A DNA stretch of 64,000 nt from Aquificaceae bacterium (GCA_037481935.1 JBBFKQ010000003.1:62001-126000); one strand, 5' to 3'. Shown: positions 15,338-24,499, numbered from the stretch's first letter. Translations and numbers: made by a program. Notes: a model not told the origin generated them from the letters alone.

Positions 15338-16842
15338 GCCCTTCCTTTTCTCATAATTCTTCTTGCCTTAGAAACTGCATTATCTTATGAGAAAAAGATA
15401 AGGGAAAACTGGTCAAAGTTAGCCTATCCTCAGAAGGTTTATCAGCTATACGGTCTTCTGGGCTTCAGATGCATATGGTATTGTGATGGCAGAGCTACGG
15501 AGAACTTTCAAACCCTGCAGAGCATACTCAGGGAGGTTGTCCACCTGGACTTGACCCCAGAGATTACAGACCGGTTAAAGACCTTGACCCAGAGCTTGCC
15601 ACAAGCGACAGCCTGCTCAGGCTTGCATACGACCTCTACTATGGTAGGACAAGACCCTCAGAACTCTACAGGGGCTGGAGCGTTCCAAAAAGGCAGGACA
15701 GGGTTGTTGAAAAGGTTGCAGCTCTGATAAGGGAAGAGAGACTGGGGGACTTGCTGAGGGAAATCACACCCAAGAGCCAGGAATACTGGTTCCTTGTAGA
15801 ACAGGCAAAGTCTCTGCAAGAGCTATCTTCCATTGAATGGAAGCCCATAAGGCTGTCAAGACACCTGCGTCATGGAGACAGAAGCACCTGCCTTGAGGAG
15901 ATAAGGTTCAGGCTCTTTCTTCTTGGAGACATTAGAGAATACACCCCCTCTGATTTTTTTGACCATACACTGCTTGAGGCAGTAAAAAGATTTCAAAAAA
16001 GACACGGGCTGCCAGAGACGGGAACAATTGGTTCAAAGACCATTGCCGAGCTCAACATCAGCCCAGAAGAGAGGTTGATGCAGGTATACCTGAACCTTGA
16101 AAAGCACAGATGGTTGCCAGAAGACTTTGAAAGAGCCGTGGTGGTAAACATACCATCCTTTGAGCTTTTTCTGATAAACAAAAATTCTGTGGAGCTGCAC
16201 TCTAAGGTGATAGTGGGCAGGAATTACAGAGAAGACTTCAGGCCTACGCCAATACTTTACAGCAGGATAGAGAGCCTCACCATAAATCCTTCATGGCATG
16301 TTCCCAGAAGCATCTCCGTCAAGGACATACTACCCAGAGTGAGAAAGGACCCAGATTACCTCAGAAAAAAGAGCTTCAGAGTCTTTCTTGGAGGTGAGGA
16401 GGTTGACCCTCTGCAGATAGACTGGAGCTTATACAGTGAGAAAAATTTTCCCTTCAGGCTTGTGCAGTCCCCAGGACCACAGAACGCCCTTGGCAGGATA
16501 AAGTTCAACTTCCAGAACCCCTTTGATGTCTACCTGCACGACACGCCTGATGTGGAACTTTTTAAAAAGCCAAAAAGAGCCTTTAGCTCAGGATGTATAA
16601 GGGTAGAAAAGGCAAAGGAGCTTGCTCTGGCACTTCTTGGAGAGGGATGGAACTCAAAGAAGTTGGAAAACCTCATAAAAGAACAGCAGACCCAGACCCT
16701 CAGCCTCAGAAACCCTATACCCATATACATACTCTACCTTACCGCCTTTGAAAGGGATGGCGAGCTTCATTTCAGAGAAGACATATACGGGTATGATACA
16801 ATTTTGTCCCGTGCACTTTCAAAAGTTGGAGGCAGGAAATGA
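15329..16842 (+). pseudogene. YcbB/LdtD-type L,D-transpeptidase with apparent frameshift
   Basis: Two consecutive frames together encode a YcbB-like protein of about 504 residues. The first frame gives a signal peptide (MAVALPFLIILLALETALS) and scaffold start (GFRCIWYCDGRATENFQTLQ). Near 15540-15555 the reading shifts; the second frame resumes as GLDPRDYRPVKDLDPELA and continues open to 16842. The second part has a peptidoglycan-binding-like segment (VKRFQKRHGLPETGTIG) and the YkuD catalytic site (HDT, then SSGCIRVEKA with the nucleophile cysteine). One base appears to be missing; no classic slippery heptamer is seen. This is either a sequencing error or an inactivating mutation. The enzyme would make 3-3 cross-links in the periplasm. 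The next gene overlaps by ATGA, as in the E. coli ycbB-ycbK order. Confidence 0.8.
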
Positions 16843-17384
16843 CAAGGAGAGAACTTCTAAGGTCAATGGGATACATAGGATGCATGCTTCTGACAGGTTC
16901 TTTTTCCTACGCCTCAGTTTCTGGAATTAGGGGTCTTTCAGAAGGAGCCAGGTCCCTCAACTTATACTCTGTAAACACCGGGGAGAGCCTTAAGGTTGCC
17001 TACTGGGTGGATGGAGAGTATATAGATAGTTCTCTGAAAGAAATAAACTGGCTTCTGAGGGATTACAGAAGTGGAGAGGTAGCTCCCGTAGATTTAAAGC
17101 TTCTTGACCTTCTTTTCCTCATAACCAGACTTTCTAACAGGGAAAGGATAGAGGTAATATCTGGCTACAGGTCACCATCTACAAACGCTTACCTTCACAG
17201 GACAAAAAGGGGCGTAGCAAAAGACAGCTACCACACGCGCGGGAGGGCTGTTGACATAAGGCTGGAGGGCATGAGCCTGAGCAGTCTCAGAGATCTGGCA
17301 ATAAACCTGCGTGCTGGTGGTGTTGGATACTATCCCAGGTCTGGTTTTGTGCATCTTGATACTGGACCCTTCAGGTGCTGGTAA
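16839..17384 (+). CDS. YcbK/MepK-like DUF882 peptidoglycan endopeptidase (M15 fold)
   Basis: A 181-residue protein with an N-terminal twin-arginine-like export signal (TRRELLRSMG followed by a hydrophobic stretch). The catalytic region has SGYRSPSTNAYL, SYHTRGRAVDIRL and FVHLDTGPFRCW, giving the M15-type H-x6-D...H zinc ligands. E. coli MepK cuts 3-3 and 3-4 cross-links and its gene follows ldtD, the same order as here. It starts within the stop of the transpeptidase gene (ATGA) and ends TAATG with thpR. Catalytic residues appear intact. Confidence 0.88.
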   Translation: MTRRELLRSMGYIGCMLLTGSFSYASVSGIRGLSEGARSLNLYSVNTGESLKVAYWVDGEYIDSSLKEINWLLRDYRSGEVAPVDLKLLDLLFLITRLSNRERIEVISGYRSPSTNAYLHRTKRGVAKDSYHTRGRAVDIRLEGMSLSSLRDLAINLRAGGVGYYPRSGFVHLDTGPFRCW

Positions 17385-17941
17385 TGATAAGGGTTTTTGT
17401 GGGTTTTTTTGTCACGAAAAGGATACAGGAAGCGGTGGAAAAGCTCCAGTCACAGAGCGAGAGGTTCATAAAGGGCAAGTGGGTTGAGCCTCAGAACTTT
17501 CATATGACCTTCCAGTTTATAGGGGATGTGGAGCAGGAAAGGCTGGCTGACCTTCTTAAAAACCTTCAGGAAATTGCCCAAAGTAGCAAAGCCATAAGGG
17601 TAAAATACAGGGGGCTTGGTGTTTTTCCGAGCCCTGACAGAGCCAGAGTTCTGTGGATTGGTGTATCGGAAGGTCATAGACAGCTTATAGACCTTGCCAG
17701 AAGCATAGTAAGGGCTAACAGGCAGGTGGGTATAAGGGACGAGGGTAAGCCCTTCCATCCCCATGTGACCATATGCAGGATAAAGGAGTTTGACAAAAAA
17801 GCCCTCAAAGAAATACTGCGTCAGCATGAAAACACCTTCTATGGGGAAGACCTTGTGGACAGAGTGGCTCTTGTTAAGAGTTCTCTGACCTCTGTGGGAC
17901 CCATATACACTGTAATAGAGGAGTTTTACTTCCATGGGTGA
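17384..17941 (+). CDS. thpR: RNA 2',3'-cyclic phosphodiesterase (2H family)
   Basis: A 185-residue 2H phosphoesterase. The two catalytic H-x-T motifs are FHMTFQFIGD and FHPHVTICRI. It begins MIRVFVGFF, in a TAATG overlap with mepK; a GTG 9 nt upstream is the alternative start. ThpR hydrolyses 2',3'-cyclic phosphates to 2'-phosphomonoesters and was formerly called 2'-5' RNA ligase. It overlaps purM by 8 bp. The link to neighbouring cell wall and purine genes appears positional. Confidence 0.9.
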   Translation: MIRVFVGFFVTKRIQEAVEKLQSQSERFIKGKWVEPQNFHMTFQFIGDVEQERLADLLKNLQEIAQSSKAIRVKYRGLGVFPSPDRARVLWIGVSEGHRQLIDLARSIVRANRQVGIRDEGKPFHPHVTICRIKEFDKKALKEILRQHENTFYGEDLVDRVALVKSSLTSVGPIYTVIEEFYFHG

Positions 17942-18935
17942 ATGGACTTACGAAAGAGCAGGAGTGAGCATAGAAAGGGCTGAAGCCTTTGTGGACTACA
18001 TAAGGGAAAAGGTAAAGACCTTACCAAAAAAAGCTCTCCTCTTTGGATCCTTTGCCAGCGGGCTCAGGCTTGAGGGATACAAGAAGCCGGTTCTTATGCT
18101 TACAACAGACGGGGTTGGAACAAAGCTTAAGGTGGCTCAGGCTGTGGGTGTTCATAACACAGTGGGCATAGACCTGGTTGCCATGAATGTAAACGACCTC
18201 CTCACCACAGGTGCGGAACCTCTCGCCTTTCTTGATTACATAGCCACAGGCAGGATAGAACTTCAGGTTATGAAGGAGCTTATGGATGGTATAGTGGAGG
18301 GGTGCAGGCTTGCAGAGGTTGCCCTCGTGGGTGGAGAAACGGCTGAGATGCCAGACTTTTATCCCGAGGGTGTATATGACCTTGCAGGCTTCTGCGTGGG
18401 CGTGTGCGAGGAGGAGGAGCTTATTACCGGTGAGCGTATAAGACCCGGAGATGTTATACTGGGTTTTCCCTCAAGCGGTTTTCACAGTAATGGATACAGC
18501 CTTATAAGAAAGGTGCTTGAGGCAAAAGGTATAGGCTATGAGGATAAATTTGAGGACAGAAAGTTGTGGGAGATACTCCTTGAACCCACTAAAATATACC
18601 TGCAGGAGGTGCGTGCTCTGAAATACTGTGGAATAGGTATAAGGGGGATGGCACATATAACGGGCGGTGGCATACCGGGAAACCTTATAAGGATATTGCC
18701 GGAGGGTCTGAGAGCGGTAGTGGAAAAGGGGAAAATACCAGTAAACCCCATCTTTGACTGGATAGGGAGGCTGGGCAACATATCCTCTGAGGAGATGTTC
18801 AGAACCTTTAATATGGGCGTGGGTTTTATGGTAGTTCTTGAAGGAAAAGATTTGGACACAGCTCTGAGAGCTGTCCCTTCTTCCTTTGTATGTGGCTTTA
18901 TTGAGGAGGGTAAAAGGGATGTGGTTATTGTTTAG
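17934..18935 (+). CDS. purM: Phosphoribosylformylglycinamidine cyclo-ligase
   Basis: A 333-residue AIR synthetase. Signature segments are LTTDGVGTKLKVA, GIDLVAMNVNDLLTTGAEPLAFLDYIATG, GGETAEMPDFY and GFPSSGFHSNGYSLIR. It converts FGAM to AIR with ATP, the fifth step of purine synthesis. It is far from purQ and purS, also in this window, so the purine genes are dispersed. It overlaps thpR upstream by 8 bp and bamA downstream by 17 bp. The length is normal. Confidence 0.96.
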   Translation: MGEWTYERAGVSIERAEAFVDYIREKVKTLPKKALLFGSFASGLRLEGYKKPVLMLTTDGVGTKLKVAQAVGVHNTVGIDLVAMNVNDLLTTGAEPLAFLDYIATGRIELQVMKELMDGIVEGCRLAEVALVGGETAEMPDFYPEGVYDLAGFCVGVCEEEELITGERIRPGDVILGFPSSGFHSNGYSLIRKVLEAKGIGYEDKFEDRKLWEILLEPTKIYLQEVRALKYCGIGIRGMAHITGGGIPGNLIRILPEGLRAVVEKGKIPVNPIFDWIGRLGNISSEEMFRTFNMGVGFMVVLEGKDLDTALRAVPSSFVCGFIEEGKRDVVIV

Positions 18936-21252
18936 AGTCTTATTGCCAGTTTTTCTCTTGCTGGGTCTTTCCTTCGCACAGGTGGTGAAAGAGATAAGGG
19001 TTGAAGGAGCCAGGTATGTGCCAGAGGATGTAATAATAGGTCTCATAAACATAAGACAGGGAAGCCTATACATCCCCGATATGGTCCGTGAGAGCATAAG
19101 ACGCGTGTTCAGAACAGGCTTTTTTGACGAGGTGGAGGTCTATGAAGAAAGGGTGGGTGAGGATGTGGTGCTCACATACAGAGTTAAGGACCTTCCTGTT
19201 ATATACAGAATAGAGTTTGTGGGCAACAGGAAGATAAAGTCCGACGAGCTTGAGAAAAAGATAGGAATAGAAACGGAGGTGGGCAAGATTGAGCCAGAAG
19301 AGTTTATAAAGGGCTTTACCTCAGCGCCGGCTGTAGAAGAAAGACTGGAAATACAGAGAAGGCTGAGGCTCGGAAGGGTTCTCACCCGTGAAGAGCTCGA
19401 GTTCATAAAGAGAAAAATAGTGGAAGCATACACGAAGGAGGGCTACACAAACGTTCAGGTAGATTACGAACTTGTGCCCAGGAAGGGTGCTTCAAAGGTT
19501 GTTTACAGAATAGTGGAGGGAGAGCCAGAGTATGTAAGAAGTATAAACTTTACAGGGAACAGGACCTTCAGCAGAGGTAGACTGCTCGGGCTTATGGAGA
19601 CAAAACCTGTGAGCCTTCTTGCCTTCAGGCTAAAGCCCCCCTTCAGTGAGGATGTTCTGAGGGAAGACGTGAGAAAGATAAGAGACTTTTACCGTTCTGA
19701 GGGCTTTCTTGAGGCTAAGGTTGACTACTCTGTAAAGAAGGAGGGAAACAGATACGAGATAAACATAAAGATTGAAGAGGGACCAAGATACAGGTTATCG
19801 GAGCTGAAAATAGAGGGCAACAGCCTCTTTGCCTACTCAGAGCTCGTCGGGGACATACTCAAAAAGAACAGGGGAGGATACTACAGAAGGGAAATTCTTG
19901 ACAGGATAAAGGAGAACATAAGGAGGAGATACTCGGAGATTGGCTATCTGGGCGTTTTCGTAGAGGAAAGAGAGAGTGTGGACAGAGAGGGTAAAAGGGT
20001 AAGCGTAAACCTCCAGCTGCAGGAGGGTGAGCCTGTTTATGTTAGCAGGATTGAAGTGCAGGGCAATTACGAATCAAGGGACTATGTGATAAGAAGGGAG
20101 CTAAGATTTCAGGAGGGTGAGCTGGCAAACCAGAGGGAGATAGACAGGTCAAGGACAAGGGTTTTTAATCTTGGCTACTATCAGGATGTTTCTATAGACC
20201 CCTTTCCTACAGAGGGCAAAAACTGGGATTTTGTGGCAAAGGTAAGGGAAAGGTTTACAGGGCAGTTTTCCATAGGCCTTGGATACAATCAGGTGACAGG
20301 CGTTTCCGGCTTCATATCCCTCCGTAAGGGTAACTTTCGCGGGACAGGAGACATAGCGGGTATTTCCATATCTTACGGAAGCAAATATAAGGATAATTCC
20401 CTTTCCTACACTAAGAAGTGGTTTCTAAACCAGCCCATAGACCTCACGGGTTCAGTTTATGACAGAAGGATAGAATACACCACCTACACGGTAGACAGAA
20501 CGGGTATAGACCTCATATTCTCAAGGGAGTTTGCAGAGTTCTGGAAGGCAAGCGCAGGGGTAAGTCTTCAGAGGGTAAGGTATACAAACATATCACCCGA
20601 TGCCTCACCCCTCATCAAAGAAGAAGCCGGAACCAGACAGTCAAGAAAACTGCTCTTTGGTCTGACAAGGGATACGAGGGACAATTACCTCTTTCCATCC
20701 GCGGGTGCCCTTACAGAGCTGGGCTATTCAGTGGCTGTGCCAGTGCTCGGGGGTAATGAGAGGTTCAACAAGATAACCCTTTCCCACCAGCAGTTTTTCA
20801 AGGATAGATGGCTGGACACAGGTCTCATACTCTCCTTTAAGGGCTCTCTTGGACTGGTTGAACCCTACAGTGGCAAAAGAGTGCCCCTTGATGAAAGGTT
20901 TTTTGTAGGCGGAGACTTCACCGTAAGGGGCTACAAATACGGCTACGCAGGACCCCTTGACCCCAATACAAAGGACCCTATAGGAGCAAAAAGACAGCTA
21001 ATCTTATCAGCGGAGGCAAACTACCCCCTCTACAAGAACATACTCTACGGTGCAGTTTTCTACGATACAGGTCTTGGCTTTAACGACTGGAGCGAGCTAA
21101 AAACTCAAAACCTTAAGGGTGGCTTTGGCATAGGTATAAGGTTCATAACCCCCTTCGCACCCATAAAGTTAGACTGGGCTGTCAAAACGAAAAAAGTGCC
21201 CGGCGACACCTCAAGAAGCAGGATACATTTTGTTCTTGGAGTGTTTTTCTGA
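18919..21252 (+). CDS. bamA: Outer-membrane protein assembly factor BamA
   Basis: A 777-residue Omp85 protein. A signal peptide (MWLLFRVLLPVFLLLGLSFA) is followed by five POTRA-like repeats, each with an xxIxGNRxxxxxxL-type strand (VEGARYVPEDVI, FVGNRKIKSDEL, FTGNRTFSRGRL, IEGNSLFAYSEL, VQGNYESRDYVI), then a 16-strand barrel with VRGYKYGYAGP (the lid-loop VRGF/Y motif) and a C-terminal phenylalanine. The second POTRA region carries an insertion (about residues 112-150, EERLEIQRRLRLGRV). The start at 18919 is preferred over one 33 nt upstream because GAGGAGGG lies just before it. It inserts beta-barrel proteins in the outer membrane and shows that the cell is diderm. Confidence 0.94.
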   Translation: MWLLFRVLLPVFLLLGLSFAQVVKEIRVEGARYVPEDVIIGLINIRQGSLYIPDMVRESIRRVFRTGFFDEVEVYEERVGEDVVLTYRVKDLPVIYRIEFVGNRKIKSDELEKKIGIETEVGKIEPEEFIKGFTSAPAVEERLEIQRRLRLGRVLTREELEFIKRKIVEAYTKEGYTNVQVDYELVPRKGASKVVYRIVEGEPEYVRSINFTGNRTFSRGRLLGLMETKPVSLLAFRLKPPFSEDVLREDVRKIRDFYRSEGFLEAKVDYSVKKEGNRYEINIKIEEGPRYRLSELKIEGNSLFAYSELVGDILKKNRGGYYRREILDRIKENIRRRYSEIGYLGVFVEERESVDREGKRVSVNLQLQEGEPVYVSRIEVQGNYESRDYVIRRELRFQEGELANQREIDRSRTRVFNLGYYQDVSIDPFPTEGKNWDFVAKVRERFTGQFSIGLGYNQVTGVSGFISLRKGNFRGTGDIAGISISYGSKYKDNSLSYTKKWFLNQPIDLTGSVYDRRIEYTTYTVDRTGIDLIFSREFAEFWKASAGVSLQRVRYTNISPDASPLIKEEAGTRQSRKLLFGLTRDTRDNYLFPSAGALTELGYSVAVPVLGGNERFNKITLSHQQFFKDRWLDTGLILSFKGSLGLVEPYSGKRVPLDERFFVGGDFTVRGYKYGYAGPLDPNTKDPIGAKRQLILSAEANYPLYKNILYGAVFYDTGLGFNDWSELKTQNLKGGFGIGIRFITPFAPIKLDWAVKTKKVPGDTSRSRIHFVLGVFF

Positions 21253-22052
21253 TGGTGCCGAGAGCTCTGACAATAGCGGGTTCTGATAGCGGTGGAGGTG
21301 CAGGCATTCAGGCTGACCTGAAGACCTTCACCGTTCTTGGTGTATACGGCACGAGCGCCATAACCTCAATAACCGTGCAGAACACGCAGGGCGTCTACGG
21401 AGTTGTGGACCTTCCGCCAGATGTGGTCTACGAACAGATTAGGGTCGTGGTAGAGGACATTGGTGTGGATGCGTGCAAGACGGGCATGTTATCTAATGAG
21501 GAAATCATCAGGGCTGTTGCGGGGGCAATAAGGGATTTGAAGATGGAAAGGATTGTGGTTGACCCTGTCATGAGGGCAAAGTCAGGAGACCCCCTTCTGA
21601 AACAATCCGCCAGAGAGACCCTCATAAAAGAACTCCTTCCCCTCGCCCTTGTGGTGACCCCCAACGTGCCAGAGGCAGAGGAGCTGTGCGGTTTTGAGAT
21701 AAAGAGCCTTGAGGACATGGAGAGGGCATGCAGAAAAATAATCTCATACGGTCCCTCTGCGGTTGTTGTGAAAGGGGGTCATATGGAGGACGAGGAGTCC
21801 GTGGATGTGCTCTACGACGGCGTATCCTTTGAATACTTGAGGGGAAAGTTTATAAGGACAAAGAACACTCACGGCACCGGTTGCACCTTCTCATCTGCGA
21901 TAACTGCATATCTTGCAAAGGGCTACAGCCTTAAAGATTCCCTTCTCAAAGCAAAAGAATACATCCAGGGAGCTATAGAAAACTCCCTAAATCTTGGCAG
22001 AGGGCATGGACCCCTCAACCACATGTGGACCTTCTACTCTTTCAAAACATAA
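21252..22052 (+). CDS. thiD: Hydroxymethylpyrimidine/phosphomethylpyrimidine kinase
   Basis: A 266-residue ribokinase-fold enzyme. Motifs are ALTIAGSDSGGGAGIQADLKTF, TSITVQNTQGV, DPVMRAKSGD and the ATP/anion-hole NTHGTGCTFSSAITA. It phosphorylates HMP and HMP-P for thiamine synthesis. It starts in a TGATG overlap with bamA and is the last gene of the run beginning at ldtD. Its 3' end overlaps the convergent acpS gene by 19 bp. Confidence 0.95.
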   Translation: MVPRALTIAGSDSGGGAGIQADLKTFTVLGVYGTSAITSITVQNTQGVYGVVDLPPDVVYEQIRVVVEDIGVDACKTGMLSNEEIIRAVAGAIRDLKMERIVVDPVMRAKSGDPLLKQSARETLIKELLPLALVVTPNVPEAEELCGFEIKSLEDMERACRKIISYGPSAVVVKGGHMEDEESVDVLYDGVSFEYLRGKFIRTKNTHGTGCTFSSAITAYLAKGYSLKDSLLKAKEYIQGAIENSLNLGRGHGPLNHMWTFYSFKT

Positions 22053-22387
22053 GCCACCGCAACGGAGAACTCTCTCTCATGAGAGAGAGAAACCAGAACC
22101 TTCGCTTCTTCAAAGCCTTCTCTCAATATTCTTACCCTCGCTGGTCTTCCTCTGTCTCCGAGGACCTCTATCTCTGAAAATCTCAGCACAACTCCGTAAA
22201 CCTGATAAAAAGCCTTCAGCACCGCCTCCTTGCATGCCCACCTTGCTGAAAGGCATTCATAAAAAGTTTGCTGACCCATACAGTATCTGAGTTCCTCCTC
22301 TGTGTAAACTCGTCTGAGAAACCTTTCTCCGAACCTTTCTACTGCCTCCTTTATCCTTTTGTTGCTGACTATATCAACGCCTACCAT
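22034..22387 (-). CDS. acpS: Holo-[acyl-carrier-protein] synthase
   Basis: A 117-residue phosphopantetheinyl transferase. MVGVDIVSNKRI carries the metal-binding Asp and ARWACKEAVLKAF the catalytic WxxKEA-type motif. It transfers phosphopantetheine from CoA to ACP. The start is 15 bp from the divergent cytochrome assembly-like gene, and TAAGAT lies 8 nt before the ATG. The length is typical. Confidence 0.93.
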   Translation of the reverse strand: MVGVDIVSNKRIKEAVERFGERFLRRVYTEEELRYCMGQQTFYECLSARWACKEAVLKAFYQVYGVVLRFSEIEVLGDRGRPARVRILREGFEEAKVLVSLSHEREFSVAVAYVLKE

Positions 22388-22402
22388 GATAAACTATCTT
22401 AC

Positions 22403-23161
22403 ATGTCCCTGCTTACGCTGAGCATAGTATTTTACTTCTTAGCCTTTGTATCCTCTTTACTTTCCCATTTTTTTAACACACTGAAGAAGCTCACACGATT
22501 TGTGATTTTCCTCGGACTTCTACTTTACATGCTTCATATAACAATGCTGTCCATTAAAGTGCGCAGTTTTCCCTTTGCGGACGCTCATGGCTTTTATTCC
22601 CTACTGGGAAACCTTATGCTGGGCGTTCTTGTGCTGGTATCCTTCAAGTATGACTATCTCTGGAAATTTTCCGCTTTTTTTGCCATACTGGGCATACTTT
22701 CAACGCTCCTTGCCATGCCTGCAGAGCCATCACCCTACAGAAGCCCTCTTTATTCTCTTCATATAACCTCAGCCCTTGCATCCTATGCCTTTGCCTTCCT
22801 CGGTGGGCTTTCTTCCATACTTAAACTCTTCCTTGAGAGCAGACTGAAGCACAAAAGCATTACGGGCTTCTTTATGCCCCTCAGTCTTCTGAGGGGAGTT
22901 GAGAGACTTTCTATGAACCTTAGCTTTCTATTCTTTACCCTCACCCTTATCTTTGGAAGTTTCTGGAGCAGGAGCTTTTTTGGAAAGCACTGGGTAAGCG
23001 ACCCAAAACTGATCTTTGTGCTGTATCTCTGGACATACTATGCGGTTGTGGTTCATCTTAATCTCCTTAAGAGGATAAAGCCAAAGACGCTCTCTTACGC
23101 CATTATACTGGGTATGTTCTTCACTCTACTTAACATACTCTTTGTCAGACATGAACTGTGA
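22403..23161 (+). CDS. CcsA/HemX-like cytochrome c assembly membrane protein
   Basis: A 252-residue integral membrane protein with about eight hydrophobic segments. The tryptophan-rich haem-handling motif is reduced: GSFWSRSFFGKHWVSDPKLIF stands where CcsA proteins have WGxxWxWDxKE. Conserved-type histidines occur in MLHITML, LYSLHITSALAS and VVVHLNLL. The layout matches the HemX/CcsA superfamily used in system II cytochrome c maturation. Because the WWD motif is degenerate, a haem export or other membrane role is also possible. The start at 22403 gives a normal first TM; upstream in-frame sequence overlaps acpS and is not plausible. aroK overlaps its end by 11 bp. Confidence 0.7.
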   Translation: MSLLTLSIVFYFLAFVSSLLSHFFNTLKKLTRFVIFLGLLLYMLHITMLSIKVRSFPFADAHGFYSLLGNLMLGVLVLVSFKYDYLWKFSAFFAILGILSTLLAMPAEPSPYRSPLYSLHITSALASYAFAFLGGLSSILKLFLESRLKHKSITGFFMPLSLLRGVERLSMNLSFLFFTLTLIFGSFWSRSFFGKHWVSDPKLIFVLYLWTYYAVVVHLNLLKRIKPKTLSYAIILGMFFTLLNILFVRHEL

Positions 23162-23666
23162 GAGGGTTTTTCTTGTGGGGTTTATGTGCAGTGGAAAGAC
23201 TACTGTGGGAGAACTTCTTGCCAGCAGGCTGGGCTGGAATTTTCTGGACGTGGACAGGGAGCTTGAAAAAGTGGAGGGGATGAGTATACCTCAGATTTTT
23301 GAGACAAAGGGCGAAGAATACTTCAGAAGACGCGAGCTGGAAATCCTTATGAGTCTGACAGAAGGAGAGAAGCTCGTCATAAGCACTGGAGGTGGACTTG
23401 GTGCAAACCCACAGGCTATGGATCTCATGAAAAGCTCAGGACTTGTTGTGTGGCTCAGAATAGACTTTGAGACCTTCCTCAAAAGGTGCGGTGAAGACTT
23501 ATCAAGACCACTTCTGAAAAAGGGCAGGGAGGAGCTTTTTAAGCTTTTTGAGAAAAGGTCTGAAAATTACAGGCATGCCCATGTTGAGCTGGATGGCACA
23601 CTGGAGGCTAACCTGCTTGTAGAACAGATACTCCATGCTTGCAAAAATTGGCCCCTTGCCTTATAA
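23151..23666 (+). CDS. aroK: Shikimate kinase
   Basis: A 171-residue P-loop kinase with GFMCSGKTTVGELLA (Walker A), FLDVDRELEK (shikimate-binding Asp), EEYFRRRELE, STGGGLG and RPLL(KK) motifs. It phosphorylates shikimate at O3 with ATP in the chorismate pathway. The ATG at 23151 overlaps the upstream gene by 11 bp; a TTG 9 nt earlier is the alternative. No Shine-Dalgarno sequence is clear. The dsbC-like promoter overlaps its 3' end. Confidence 0.95.
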   Translation: MNCERVFLVGFMCSGKTTVGELLASRLGWNFLDVDRELEKVEGMSIPQIFETKGEEYFRRRELEILMSLTEGEKLVISTGGGLGANPQAMDLMKSSGLVVWLRIDFETFLKRCGEDLSRPLLKKGREELFKLFEKRSENYRHAHVELDGTLEANLLVEQILHACKNWPLAL

Positions 23667-23667
23667 T
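23639..23667 (+). promoter_or_regulatory. Promoter of the DsbC-like gene
   Basis: TTGCAA (23639-23644), 17 bp, TATAAT (23662-23667). It overlaps the 3' end of aroK and lies 19 nt before the ATG, which has a strong AAAAGGAGGT site. Confidence 0.6.
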
Positions 23668-23686
23668 CAATTGAAAAGGAGGTAAT

Positions 23687-24430
23687 ATGCTAAGAAAGTT
23701 AAGCCTTTTCACATCAGTTTTAGTTGCGGCTTTTGCCCTCGGTGCCTGCGGGCAGGGTTCAGCCAAGTGCCCTACAAAGGAACAGGTGAAAAGCTCAGTA
23801 AAAGAACTTATACCTCAGGACTTTACCGTTGAGTCCGTATCCCAGCTTCAGAACATAAGGGATCTCTGTGAGGTAGTTGTAAAAGTTGGCGCACAGCCCC
23901 TTGTTTTCTACATGGATGGGAAGGGGGAATATCTGCTTGCGGGCAATCTCATAAGTCTTAAGGACAAAAAGAACATAACAAGGGACAGACAGCAGGAATT
24001 TATGAAGGTATCTGCAGAACAGCTAAAGGAGCTTGAAAAACATGTGAATGTAAGGCTCGGAGAGGGGAGCAAGTATGTCTACTTCATAACCGACCCGGAC
24101 TGCCCCTTCTGCAAGAGAAGCAACCCAGTAGTAGAAGAGTGGGCGAAGAAAAACAACGTTCAGGTAAGGCTTATCTTCTTCCCACTTCCCATACATCCAG
24201 AAGCTTTTGGCAAGGCTGTGGCGGTCATATGCGATAAAAAGGGCTTTAAGGAATATGCGGAGGGATACACTTCTCAGAACCAGTGTGAAGAGGGTAAAAA
24301 GGCAGTTCAGTCAAACCTTGAGCTTATGAACAAACTTGGAATAGGTGGAACGCCCACCTTCATAGGTATGAACGGTAAGATGCACTCAGGACTGCCCACA
24401 GAGGAAGACCTAAACAAGCTGGTGAATTAG
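23687..24430 (+). CDS. DsbC/DsbG-like thiol:disulfide isomerase, predicted lipoprotein
   Basis: A 247-residue exported thioredoxin-fold protein. A lipobox (FALGAC, Cys21) suggests outer- or inner-membrane anchoring. The N-terminal region resembles the DsbC dimerisation domain (ESVSQLQNIRDLCEVVV... VFYMDGKGEYLLAGNLI), and the catalytic domain has CPFC at 139-142 and the cis-proline GGTPTFIG. It would isomerise or reduce disulfides in the periplasm. The next gene encodes a secreted protein with many paired cysteines, a plausible client. Lipid anchoring is unusual for DsbC and rests on the lipobox alone. Confidence 0.85.
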   Translation: MLRKLSLFTSVLVAAFALGACGQGSAKCPTKEQVKSSVKELIPQDFTVESVSQLQNIRDLCEVVVKVGAQPLVFYMDGKGEYLLAGNLISLKDKKNITRDRQQEFMKVSAEQLKELEKHVNVRLGEGSKYVYFITDPDCPFCKRSNPVVEEWAKKNNVQVRLIFFPLPIHPEAFGKAVAVICDKKGFKEYAEGYTSQNQCEEGKKAVQSNLELMNKLGIGGTPTFIGMNGKMHSGLPTEEDLNKLVN

Positions 24431-24499
24431 TGAACTTTCTGGCAGGAGGATATTACATACCCTTTTGACTCCCTGTAAATAGGGGAAAGGAGGTGGGCT

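Noticed and set aside
15535-15560. Programmed -1 ribosomal frameshift in the LdtD gene
   Set aside because: No X-XXY-YYZ slippery heptamer or downstream pseudoknot is visible at the junction.
22268-22402. Longer start for the CcsA-like protein
   Set aside because: The extra residues are antisense to acpS and precede a normal first membrane segment beginning at the ATG at 22403.
24455-24485. Short CCCT...AGGG stem as terminator after the DsbC-like gene
   Set aside because: Only four base pairs with no U tract; too weak to support.
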